Positions 1 to 7,259 of a stretch of 64,000 nt of DNA are shown in pieces (position 1 is the first letter of the stretch; the number at the start of each line of letters is the position of its first letter). A program made the position numbers and the translations under genes. The notes under the pieces were generated by a model. The model was not told the origin of the DNA, did no database searches, and saw nothing but the letters and a program-made list of their open reading frames with translations. The DNA lies in assembly GCA_037724045.1 (NCBI GenBank), contig JBBJOW010000010.1, forward strand, positions 15,058 through 79,057, given 5' to 3'. This DNA is from DATLGB01 sp037724045. GTDB taxonomy: Bacteria > Actinomycetota > Thermoleophilia > Solirubrobacterales > Solirubrobacteraceae.

Positions 1-330
1 GCCGTGGAAGCGGATCAGGCATGGGGCATCGCCGGGGTCTGGGCGGCGTTGTGTGCGTTCACCGCGGTCCGGCTCGTGACCAGGAAGCCCTGGCCGGCGC
101 CGGCGAGCATGAAGGCGGGCGCGCCGAGCGCGGCGATGCGCAGATAGGTGACCGCCTCGTCGCGGACCTCGCCGTCGCCGCCCAGCAGGGTCACGAGCGG
201 CGGGGCGAGAGCCACCGCGAGCACCAGCAGCACCACGCCGATCGCCAGCGCGAGGCACTGCGCCACCTCCGCCGCCTGCCCATGCAGCAGGTGTGCCTTG
301 GGGGTGACCTTCTGCGTAGCGCGGGTGTAG

Positions 331-345
331 GGGGGCGAAGCCCCC
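331..345. repeat. Palindromic insert, GAA triloop
   Basis: A perfect 6-bp stem (GGGGGC/GCCCCC) encloses GAA. It interrupts the MATE reading frame. The same stem with a GGA loop occurs inside rarA at 27701-27715. Confidence 0.75.
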
Positions 346-431
346 TTGGAAGCCGCTCAGCAGGATCGTGGTGGCCAGGCGAGCGCGGCGAGCTGCGTCG
401 TCCCGATGTGGCCGACCGAACCTGGGGGGTG

Positions 432-465
432 AGCCGAAGGCTGCAGGGGGGCGAAGCCCGCCTGC
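432..465. repeat. Double palindromic insert, GAA triloops
   Basis: Two adjacent hairpins: AGCC-GAA-GGCT at 432-442, and a 10-bp stem with one mismatch around GAA at 443-465. They replace the sequence expected at the end of the first MATE helix and shift the frame. Confidence 0.7.
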
Positions 466-555
466 CACGAGCACGTACAGCGGCTCGGACGCGAGCGCGC
501 CCAGCGCGGGGACGGCGAGCCGGAAGATCTCCCTGTCGTAGGTTGACCGCACCCG

Positions 556-1404
556 GTGAAGCTACGTCTCTATCACCACTCGGACGGTGCGAGGATCGCG
601 TACCGCGAGGCGGGGACCGGCCCGCCGCTCGCGCTCCTGCACTCCGCAGGGCTGTCGCACCGCGAGTTCGAGCCCCTCGTGGAGGAGCTGTCGGATCGCT
701 TCCGGCTCGTGCTCCCCGACCTGCCGCTGCACGGCGACTCCGAGGACCGGCCGCGCCATCCGTACACGCGCGAGTGGTTCGTCGAGGTGCTGTCGGCCTT
801 CGTGCGCGACTCGTGCGGACCGCGCCCGCTCGTCGGCGGGCATGGCGTCGGCGGCCTCCTCGCCCTGCGCGCGGTGCTTTCGCGTCAGCTGCAGCCGTCC
901 GGCCTCGTCCTGCTGCCGAGCGCGCTGCATCGCGGCACCGGCCACGGGCGCTCCGAACAGGCGGTCCGGGTCGCCGCCCGCGCCGGCGCCGTCCCCGGGC
1001 TCGGCCGGGTCGCCGCCCGCGGCGTCACCCTCGCGTTCCGGCCCGCCGTCGGCGAGTCGCTCTCCGCGCGGCGCAACCCGGCCGCGCGCGACCTCATGCG
1101 TCACGCGCTCGCCGACCTGCCCCGCAACGGCAACCGCGCCCGGGCGTGGGCCAAGGCCGCGCGCCGCTGGCCCCCTGGGGCGGGCCAGGCCGATCTCGAC
1201 CTGCTCGACGCCTACCGCCACGTCGACTGCCGGACGTTGCTTCTATGGGCCGACGAGGACCCTGCGCATCCCCTGTCGCTGGCCGAGGAGATCGAGGGAC
1301 TCATTCCGGACGCGCAGCTGCGCGTGCTCCCGGGGACCGGCTTCCTGATGGCCTACGACGACCCCGTGGGGATGGCGCGGGAGTTGGCTGCGTTCTGTCT
1401 CTGA
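556..1404 (+). CDS. Alpha/beta-hydrolase-fold protein lacking catalytic Ser and His
   Basis: A 282-residue protein of the alpha/beta-hydrolase fold starting at GTG 556. The fold is recognisable from the N-terminal strand region (PPLALLHSAGL, residues 23-33), the segment VLPDLPLHGDS (52-62) and a C-terminal acidic turn WADEDP (231-236). The nucleophile elbow, normally G-x-S-x-G, reads G95-H96-G97-V98-G99, so glycine replaces the serine. The usual catalytic His in the PGxGH turn is Phe263 (PGTGF). Two triad residues are therefore gone, and ordinary esterase or hydrolase activity is not expected. It may be a binding or scaffold protein, or an early pseudogene that still has an intact frame, which would fit its setting between two decayed genes. 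Confidence 0.8.
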   Translation: MKLRLYHHSDGARIAYREAGTGPPLALLHSAGLSHREFEPLVEELSDRFRLVLPDLPLHGDSEDRPRHPYTREWFVEVLSAFVRDSCGPRPLVGGHGVGGLLALRAVLSRQLQPSGLVLLPSALHRGTGHGRSEQAVRVAARAGAVPGLGRVAARGVTLAFRPAVGESLSARRNPAARDLMRHALADLPRNGNRARAWAKAARRWPPGAGQADLDLLDAYRHVDCRTLLLWADEDPAHPLSLAEEIEGLIPDAQLRVLPGTGFLMAYDDPVGMARELAAFCL

Positions 1405-1619
1405 GTCGTCACTTCCGGGTCTGGAAAAGCATCACTGAGCATCAGCTCGTGTTCGAGATCGACGCCTGGCACACGCACGGCAACCGGGGTTCCTTCGAGG
1501 GCGACCGCCTCAGGGACGAGCACTACGAGGACCACGGGATCCGGGTTCGAAGGGTCACCGACACGCGGCTGCACGGCGAGCCGGACGCGGTCGCGGCGCG
1601 GGTCAGACGCGCGCTAGTG
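1405..1619 (+). pseudogene. DUF559 endonuclease-like domain remnant
   Basis: The frame after the hydrolase stop reads HQLVFEIDAWHTHGNR, then FEGDRLRDEHYEDHGIRVRR and ends near RRAL. This matches the core of DUF559/Vsr-like domains (usually LVVEIDGxxxH...F..DRxRDxxLxxxGxxVLR). There is no start codon or N-terminal half, so only the C-terminal domain is left. From 1620 to 1770 no gene is visible. There is a small palindrome around GTACCTCAGGTAC at 1693-1705. The whole 1405-1792 stretch looks like degenerate intergenic DNA. Confidence 0.55.
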
Positions 1620-1779
1620 GTGTGCCCGGCAAGGTTCGCCGGGTCGGCGGCGATGCCGGGTGGATGCTGCGGCGTGCACGCGTTTCAGCCGGTGTACCTC
1701 AGGTACATGGGCTGAACGTGGGTGCGGTGCAGCGCCGCCCGGCGCGGCGCAACCCGGTGAACGTTGGCGGGTGCGCCAC

Positions 1780-1785
1780 TAGGTT
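1780..1785 (+). promoter_or_regulatory. Possible -10 box of leaderless fumC promoter
   Basis: TAGGTT lies 7 bases before the ATG of fumC and no Shine-Dalgarno sequence lies between them. This is the spacing of leaderless actinobacterial promoters. No convincing -35 is visible, so this is tentative. Confidence 0.35.
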
Positions 1786-1792
1786 CCCACCC

Positions 1793-3115
1793 ATGACAGA
1801 GCAGCTGTGGGGCGGTGAGACGACGAAGGCCGTGGCGAACTTCCCGATCTCGGGTGAGCGGGTCCCCGTCAGCGTGGTGCGCTGGCTCGGGCGGATCAAG
1901 GGCGCAGCCGCGCGTGTCAACGCCGACCTCGGCCTGCTCGACGCCGAGCTCGCGAACCGGATCGCCGAAGCCGGCGACGCCGTGGCCAAGGGCGACCACG
2001 ACCACCAGTTCCCGATCGACGTGTTCCAGACGGGCTCGGGCACGTCGTCGAACATGAACGCCAACGAGGTGCTGGCGAACCTCGCCGGCGAGGGAGCGCA
2101 TCCCAACGATCACGTGAACATGGGGCAGTCCTCCAACGACGTCTTCCCGAGCGCCGTCCACCTGGCCGCGCTCGACGAGGCCACGAACGCGCTGCTGCCC
2201 GCGCTGGACGCCCTCGAGGGCTCGCTGCAGAGCAAGGCGGACGCCTACGTCGACATCGTCAAGGCTGGCCGCACGCACCTGATGGACGCCGTTCCCGTGA
2301 CGCTCGGCCAGGAGTTCGCCGGCTACGCGGCGCAGGTCCGCCTCGGCGCCAGGCGGGTGCGCAACGCGCTGCCGCAGGTCGCGCAGATCCCGCTCGGCGG
2401 CACCGCGACCGGCACCGGGCTCAACACCCACAAGGACTTCGCGGCGGGCGTGCGCGCGAAGCTCGCCGAGGCCACCGGCCTGCCGATCGAGGCGCCCGAG
2501 GACCCGTTCGAGGCCCAGGGCAACCGCGACGCGCTCGTGGAGCTGTCCGGTGCGCTGAAGGTCATCGCCGTCAGCCTCACGAAGATCGCCAACGACCTCG
2601 CGCTGATGGGCTCGGGTCCCCGCGCCGGCATCGGCGAGCTCTTCCTGCCCGAGCTGCAGAAGGGCTCGAGCATCATGCCGGGCAAGGTCAACCCGGTCCT
2701 GCCCGAGGTCGTCCTCCAGGTCTCCGCCCAGGTGATCGGCAACGACACCGCGATCACCATCGGCGGCATGCAGGGCCAGTTCGAGCTCAACGTGCGCATC
2801 CCGCTGATCGCGCGCAACCTGCTGCAGTCGATCCACCTGCTGACAACGACGTGCACCGCCTTCAAGGAGAAGTGCGTCGACGGCCTCGAGCCCAACCACG
2901 ACGGTTGCGAGGCCTCGGCCGAGGGGACGCTCGCCGTCGCCACCGCGCTCAACCCGTTCATCGGCTACGACAAGGCCGCGGAGATCGTCAAGACGGCCGC
3001 TGCGTCGGGCGGGACGCTGCGCGAGGTCGCGCGCGAGCACGGCGTGGACGAGGAGACGCTCGACAAGGCGCTCGATCTGCGCAAGATCGCCGCCGGCTCG
3101 TCCGCGAAGGATTAG
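1793..3115 (+). CDS. fumC: Class II fumarate hydratase
   Basis: A 440-residue aspartase/fumarase-superfamily enzyme that hydrates fumarate to L-malate in the TCA cycle, expected as a cytosolic homotetramer. The family signature GSSIMPGKVNP is intact at about residues 299-309. The upstream TGSGTSSNMNANEV and GQSSNDVFPSAVH segments carry the substrate-site residues typical of class II fumarases. The ATG at 1793 gives the usual N-terminus (WGGETTKAVANFPISGE); the longer frame upstream is non-coding. The stop overlaps that of the convergent response regulator by three bases. Aspartase is the main alternative, but the length and N-terminus favour fumarase. Confidence 0.93.
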   Translation: MTEQLWGGETTKAVANFPISGERVPVSVVRWLGRIKGAAARVNADLGLLDAELANRIAEAGDAVAKGDHDHQFPIDVFQTGSGTSSNMNANEVLANLAGEGAHPNDHVNMGQSSNDVFPSAVHLAALDEATNALLPALDALEGSLQSKADAYVDIVKAGRTHLMDAVPVTLGQEFAGYAAQVRLGARRVRNALPQVAQIPLGGTATGTGLNTHKDFAAGVRAKLAEATGLPIEAPEDPFEAQGNRDALVELSGALKVIAVSLTKIANDLALMGSGPRAGIGELFLPELQKGSSIMPGKVNPVLPEVVLQVSAQVIGNDTAITIGGMQGQFELNVRIPLIARNLLQSIHLLTTTCTAFKEKCVDGLEPNHDGCEASAEGTLAVATALNPFIGYDKAAEIVKTAAASGGTLREVAREHGVDEETLDKALDLRKIAAGSSAKD

Positions 3116-4026
3116 GCAGCGCCGATGACGGCGTTGCGCCCGCTGCGCTTGGCCTCGTAGAGCGCGCCGTCGGCGCGCGCCACGAGGTCGGCGCCCGCCT
3201 CCCCGGTGCCGCGCATCGCCCAGCCGACGGACATGGTCACGTTGATCTCGTCGTCGCCGATGAAGAAGGGCGGGTCGGCCACCTCGGCGCGGATGCGCTC
3301 GGCGACCTCGGCGGCGTGCACCGCCACCGCGTCGGGCATGAGGACGACGAACTCCTCGCCACCCCAGCGCACCGGCACATCGCTGGTGCGCACCGCGCTC
3401 GCCAGGCGCCGCGCCGTCTCGCGCAGGCACGAGTCGCCCGCGTCGTGGCCGTAGGCGTCGTTGAGCGTCTTGAAGTGGTCGAGGTCGCACATGAGCACGC
3501 ACAGCGTGCGGTCGTGGCGCTCGGCGGAGGCGATCGTGCGGTCGAGCTCGCCGAAGCCATGGCGGCGGTTGGCGAGGCCGGTCAATGCGTCGGTGAGCGC
3601 CTGGTGGCTCAGCAGCGCGTTGGCGTTGTGCAGGTCGTCCTGCAGGCGCTTGACGCGCACCGCCGCGCTCACGCGCGCCACGAGCTCCTCGATCTGCGGC
3701 GGCTTGAGCATGAAGTCGTGCGCGCCGCGGCTCAGGCACGCGGGCGCGTCGCGGTCCACCGACCCGGTGAGCACGATCACCGGCGGTGCGTTGACCATGC
3801 TCCGGACGGCGTCGAGCACGTCGAGCCCGGGCATGTCGGGAAGCCCGAGGTCGAGCAGCACGGTCTCCACCCGTCCGTCGACCGTCTCGATCGCCGCCCG
3901 GCCCGATCCGACGCCGACCACGTGAAAGCCGTACTTGCGCAGGACCTCTTCCAGGAACATGCGCACGGATTCGTGGTCGTCGACGACGACGACGAAGCCG
4001 TTGGAGGTTCGCCGGCCGTCGATCAC
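3112..4026 (-). CDS. Response regulator with GGDEF diguanylate cyclase output
   Basis: 304 residues in two domains. Residues about 10-126 form a receiver domain with acidic pocket D16/D17, phospho-acceptor D59, T87 and K108. A short helix leads to a GGDEF domain (about 144-302) with active site G222-G-E-E-F226. The inhibitory c-di-GMP site RxxD is present at R213-D216, exactly five residues before GGEEF. This is a PleD/WspR-like layout: phosphorylation would promote dimerisation and synthesis of c-di-GMP from two GTP, with product feedback through the I-site. No partner histidine kinase is adjacent, so it probably has an orphan or remote sensor. Confidence 0.92.
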   Translation of the reverse strand: MIDGRRTSNGFVVVVDDHESVRMFLEEVLRKYGFHVVGVGSGRAAIETVDGRVETVLLDLGLPDMPGLDVLDAVRSMVNAPPVIVLTGSVDRDAPACLSRGAHDFMLKPPQIEELVARVSAAVRVKRLQDDLHNANALLSHQALTDALTGLANRRHGFGELDRTIASAERHDRTLCVLMCDLDHFKTLNDAYGHDAGDSCLRETARRLASAVRTSDVPVRWGGEEFVVLMPDAVAVHAAEVAERIRAEVADPPFFIGDDEINVTMSVGWAMRGTGEAGADLVARADGALYEAKRSGRNAVIGAA

Positions 4027-4057
4027 GCGGGCAGTCTCTTGCGCACTACGCGCAGTA

Positions 4058-5722
4058 TTACGGTCGGAGCCGACGCACGCGTTCGCAATCGCCGGCGACG
4101 CGGTCGCGACCGTCGGCGCGAACGAGGTCGCGGCCCCGTCCGCAGGCGACCCGATCGGCCCCGCCCCCGCGGACGAGCAGCTTGTCGTCGCCCGCCAGGC
4201 CGTCGAGGCAGTCGGCGCGCCGGCCCCCGCGCAGCACGTCGTCGGAGCGGCTGCCGCGAGCGGACCGGCCGCACGCGACCCGCACCGCCGCGCGCGCCCG
4301 TGCGACGTTGCCCGCGAAGTCCCGGGCGATCACGCGGACGACGTGCGGACCCGGTGCAAGCTCAAGCGGCGAGCGGTAGAGCGACGACGACCAGACGGAC
4401 CCCTCGGCAGCAAGGGCGCCGGAGCCGGTCCGCCCGCCGCCACCGAACACGACGGCGGCGACACCGCGGTCGTCGGCGATCGTGGCCGTGGTGCCACCGG
4501 GCCCGAGCGCGATGGCGGGCGGGGTGACGTCGCGGGTCAGCAGCGCGCCCGAACCGAAGGCGACGAAGCCGCGGGCGATCGCCGGCGCGACCTGCGGGCC
4601 GCCCGGCAGCGGTTCGGCGGCGGCGTCGACGAGGCTCACCGCGCGGCCGGCGACGTACGCGTACTCGCCGGCGATCGAGGGCGCGCTCGCGGCGCCCGAA
4701 GCCGTGCCGACGAGCGACAGGTCGCCCCGGAGCACGCTCAGCCCCGCGTCGGTCGCCACCGCGAGCCGCCCGCTGCCGCTGCCGCTGACCGCCAGCCCAG
4801 CCGGCGCGCCCGGGACGGTCGCGGTCGAAGCGACCCGCGGCGACGGTCCCAGGGCCACGGTGCGCACGCGCGCGCCGGTGGCGACCCCGGTCAGCAGCAG
4901 CAGGTCGGTGCCCGGCCACGCCAGCGCCGCCGGCACCTCCGCGGCGCCCAGGTCGAGGGTCAGCTCCGGTGAGGCGTCGAAGACCCCGTCGGCGCGCCGG
5001 AAGTCCAGGCCGCCCGTCCGCGGCACGACCACGAAGAACACGTCGCCGATCACCACCAGCGCCGGCGGGACGGCGGCGACGGAGGCCACCGGCGCCAACT
5101 CGGTACTCGCCAGCTCGCCGTCGGCCGACATGCCGATACGCACGAGCCCTCCGCCGGACGGGCACGAGCCGCGGATGGTGAAGAAGAGCAGCCGCGTCCC
5201 GTCGTCGGCCACCGGGGTCAGCAACGGTGCGCCCGCCTCGGTGCAGCCGAGGCTTCCCGGAACGGGGACGTCGGCGCCCACGCGAACCCCGGAGGCCTCG
5301 TCGAAGCGCGCGATCTCCACGCCGCCGCCATCGTCGTGGACGGCCAGCAGCTCTCCCCGCGCCGCGCTGGTGGAGGTGGAGACGAAGCCGCTGGCCAGCG
5401 CGTCCGCGGGGTCGGTGACCGCCGCATCCGCCACCAGGGTTCCCCCCGGCGGGCCGACGGCGGCGCCCGTGGCGAGCACGCGGATGTGGACGCGCGCGTC
5501 CGCCGTCCCGTAGGCGACACGCTGCTCGGCCGGCCCGTCGCCCCCGGTGATGACGGGCGGCGTGCGGACGACCTCGTCTGCGAACGACCACGCCACCGTC
5601 GCGGGCAGCACACCCGGCTCAGTGTCCTGCGCGCCGGTACGCAGCGGGCTGCCCCCCGCCGCGGGCCAGAAGGTCGCGTTCGCGGAGGCCGGCGCGCCGG
5701 CGAGCGCGAACGCGAGCGCGAG
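4058..5722 (-). CDS. Secreted propeller-like protein with RTX-like tail, start unclear
   Basis: The frame opens with a good signal peptide (SLALAFALAGAPASA, cleavage before NATF). About 350 residues follow of repeated beta-rich segments resembling a PQQ/WD-type propeller. Then comes an Ig-like segment (DVTPPAIALGPGG to HVVRVIARDFAGNVAR). The tail is a short calcium-binding-like repeat region (LDGLAGDDKLLVRGGGADR, then DRVAGDCERVRRLRP), frequent in Solirubrobacterales exported proteins. No ATG, GTG or TTG lies in this frame near the signal peptide. The nearest is a GTG about 170 bases upstream, inside the aldehyde dehydrogenase gene, and it would add an arginine-rich stretch. Either a rare start codon is used or the gene has lost its start. 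The 5' boundary given is only the start of the hydrophobic segment. Confidence 0.6.
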   Translation of the reverse strand, partial: LALAFALAGAPASANATFWPAAGGSPLRTGAQDTEPGVLPATVAWSFADEVVRTPPVITGGDGPAEQRVAYGTADARVHIRVLATGAAVGPPGGTLVADAAVTDPADALASGFVSTSTSAARGELLAVHDDGGGVEIARFDEASGVRVGADVPVPGSLGCTEAGAPLLTPVADDGTRLLFFTIRGSCPSGGGLVRIGMSADGELASTELAPVASVAAVPPALVVIGDVFFVVVPRTGGLDFRRADGVFDASPELTLDLGAAEVPAALAWPGTDLLLLTGVATGARVRTVALGPSPRVASTATVPGAPAGLAVSGSGSGRLAVATDAGLSVLRGDLSLVGTASGAASAPSIAGEYAYVAGRAVSLVDAAAEPLPGGPQVAPAIARGFVAFGSGALLTRDVTPPAIALGPGGTTATIADDRGVAAVVFGGGGRTGSGALAAEGSVWSSSLYRSPLELAPGPHVVRVIARDFAGNVARARAAVRVACGRSARGSRSDDVLRGGRRADCLDGLAGDDKLLVRGGGADRVACGRGRDLVRADGRDRVAGDCERVRRLRP

Positions 5723-5723
5723 G

Positions 5724-7259
5724 CTAGAGCGCCATCGCCACGTACTTGGTCTCCAGGTACTCGCCGATGCCCTCCGAGCCGCCTTCCCGGCCGAAGCCCG
5801 ACTGCTTGACGCCGCCGAACGGCGCCGAGGCGTTGGAGACCATGCCCTGGTTGAGGCCGACCATGCCGGTCTCGAGGCGCTCGCAGACACGGAAGGCACG
5901 CTGGAGGTCGCGGGTGTAGACGTAGGCGACGAGCCCGTATTCGGTGTCGTTGGCAGCGGCAATCGCCTCGTCCTCCGAGCCGAAGGTGGCCACGGGAGCC
6001 ACCGGGCCGAAGATCTCCTCCTTGAGCATGCGCGCGTCATCCGGCACCCGCGACAACACGGTGGGCGCGTAGAAGTATCCCGGTCCGTCAAGCGATTTCG
6101 CGCCCGTCAGCGCCTCGGCGCCCCTGGAGGTCGCGTCCTCGACGAGCTCGGCGACCTTGTCGCGCTGGTCGGCGTCGATGAGCGGGCCGACCTCGACACC
6201 CTCCTCGGTGCCCCGGCCGACCTTCATCGCGCCCATCCGCTCCGCGAGCTTGGCGGTGAACTCCTCCGCGACCGCCTCGGCGACATGGAAGCGGTTGGCC
6301 GACGTGCACGCCTCGCCGATGTTGCGCATCTTGGCGATCATCGCGCCCTCGACCGCGGCGTCGATGTCGGCGTCCTCGAAGACGACGAACGGCGCGTTGC
6401 CGCCGAGCTCCATGGAGACGCGCAGGACGTTCTCCGCCGACTGCGCGATGAGCTTGCGCCCGATCTCCGTGGAGCCGGTGAAGGACAGCTTGCGCAGGCG
6501 AGGGTCGCTGAGGATCGGCTTGGAGACATCCGACGCCGACGATGACGTGACGACGTTGAGCACGCCGCCGGGCAGCCCCGCCTCCTCGAGCACCTGGGCG
6601 AGCGCGAACATCGACAGCGGGGTCTGCTTGGCGGGCTTGATCACCATCGTGCAGCCGGCGGCGACGGCGGGACCGATCTTGCGCGTCCCCATCGCCATGG
6701 GGAAGTTCCAGGGCGTGATGAAGTAGCACGGGCCGACGGGCTGGCGCATGGTGAGCACACGGCCGGTGCCTCCGGGCGCCACCGCGTAGCGGCCCTCGAT
6801 GCGCACCGCCTCCTCGGAGAACCAGCGGAAGAAGTCGGCCGCGTAGGTGATCTCGGCCTTGGACTCCTTGATCGTCTTGCCCATCTCGAGCGTCATCAGC
6901 AGCGCGAGGTCGTCGAGGCGCGCCATGATCAGCTCGTACGCGCGGCGCAGCACCTCGCCGCGCTCGCGGGGTGCTGTGGCGGCCCACTCCTCGCGCATGG
7001 CGACCGCTGCGTCCATCGCGGCGGCCGCGTCGTCGGGCGTGGCGTCGGCGATCTGCGCGATCGTCTCACCCGTGGAGGGGTCCTCGACGTCGAGGGTCGC
7101 GGCGGCGTCGCGCCACTCGCCCCCGATGAAGAGCCCCGTCTTGACGGACTTCAGAACCGATGCTTCATTTCGGCCTCCGTCGGCCGGCCTTCGGCCGTCA
7201 TCGCGGCCGGCTTCGCCGGCGCTGCGCCCAAGTTCGGACCTACGGACGACGTTACTCAT
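5724..7259 (-). CDS. NAD(P)-dependent aldehyde dehydrogenase, succinate-semialdehyde type
   Basis: A full-length ALDH-superfamily enzyme (511 residues) that oxidises an aldehyde to an acid. Visible motifs are the cofactor region (PWNFPMAMGTRKIGPA), the general base in MELGGNAPFVVFEDADID, and the catalytic Cys in IGEACTSANRF. The overall sequence resembles succinate-semialdehyde dehydrogenases (GabD). The ATG at 7259 overlaps the stop of the upstream TPP enzyme (ATGA), so translation is probably coupled. The first 35 residues (MSNVVRRSELGRSAGEAG...) are not typical of the family; they are encoded by two palindromes at 7185-7220. The normal N-terminus (KSVKTGLFIGGEWRD) begins after them and has no start codon of its own. 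Confidence 0.88.
   Translation of the reverse strand: MSNVVRRSELGRSAGEAGRDDGRRPADGGRNEASVLKSVKTGLFIGGEWRDAAATLDVEDPSTGETIAQIADATPDDAAAAMDAAVAMREEWAATAPRERGEVLRRAYELIMARLDDLALLMTLEMGKTIKESKAEITYAADFFRWFSEEAVRIEGRYAVAPGGTGRVLTMRQPVGPCYFITPWNFPMAMGTRKIGPAVAAGCTMVIKPAKQTPLSMFALAQVLEEAGLPGGVLNVVTSSSASDVSKPILSDPRLRKLSFTGSTEIGRKLIAQSAENVLRVSMELGGNAPFVVFEDADIDAAVEGAMIAKMRNIGEACTSANRFHVAEAVAEEFTAKLAERMGAMKVGRGTEEGVEVGPLIDADQRDKVAELVEDATSRGAEALTGAKSLDGPGYFYAPTVLSRVPDDARMLKEEIFGPVAPVATFGSEDEAIAAANDTEYGLVAYVYTRDLQRAFRVCERLETGMVGLNQGMVSNASAPFGGVKQSGFGREGGSEGIGEYLETKYVAMAL
7185..7220. repeat. Paired TTC-loop palindromes in the ALDH 5' coding region
   Basis: CGGCC-TTC-GGCCG (7185-7197) and GCCGGC-TTC-GCCGGC (7206-7220). 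On the minus strand the loops read GAA, the same hairpin type as at 331 and 443. They are translated as the N-terminal extension of the aldehyde dehydrogenase. Confidence 0.75.

Larger units (their letters stand above)
1..552 (-). pseudogene. MATE-family efflux transporter, decayed
   Basis: Minus-strand translation from a GTG at 552 gives a MATE-like N-terminus (DREIFRLAVPALGALASEP, then LYVLV). The next expected stretch (VGHIGTTQLAALA) is in another frame, after a palindromic insert at 432-465. Frame returns for LATTILLSGF and is lost again at a second insert (331-345). A further MATE-like piece (QCLALAIGVVLLVLAV up to AALGAPAFMLAGAGQGFL) ends in unrelated residues and a stop at 15-17. An intact MATE protein has about 440 residues in 12 membrane helices; here only pieces of the first third to half remain. 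The family would export cationic drugs or metabolites using an ion gradient, but this copy cannot be functional. Its start abuts the divergent gene at 556. Confidence 0.75.

Noticed and set aside
2851..4527. Long plus-strand open frame opposite the GGDEF protein
   Set aside because: It is low-complexity Arg/Ala/Gly-rich and antisense to two well-supported genes; a high-GC shadow frame.
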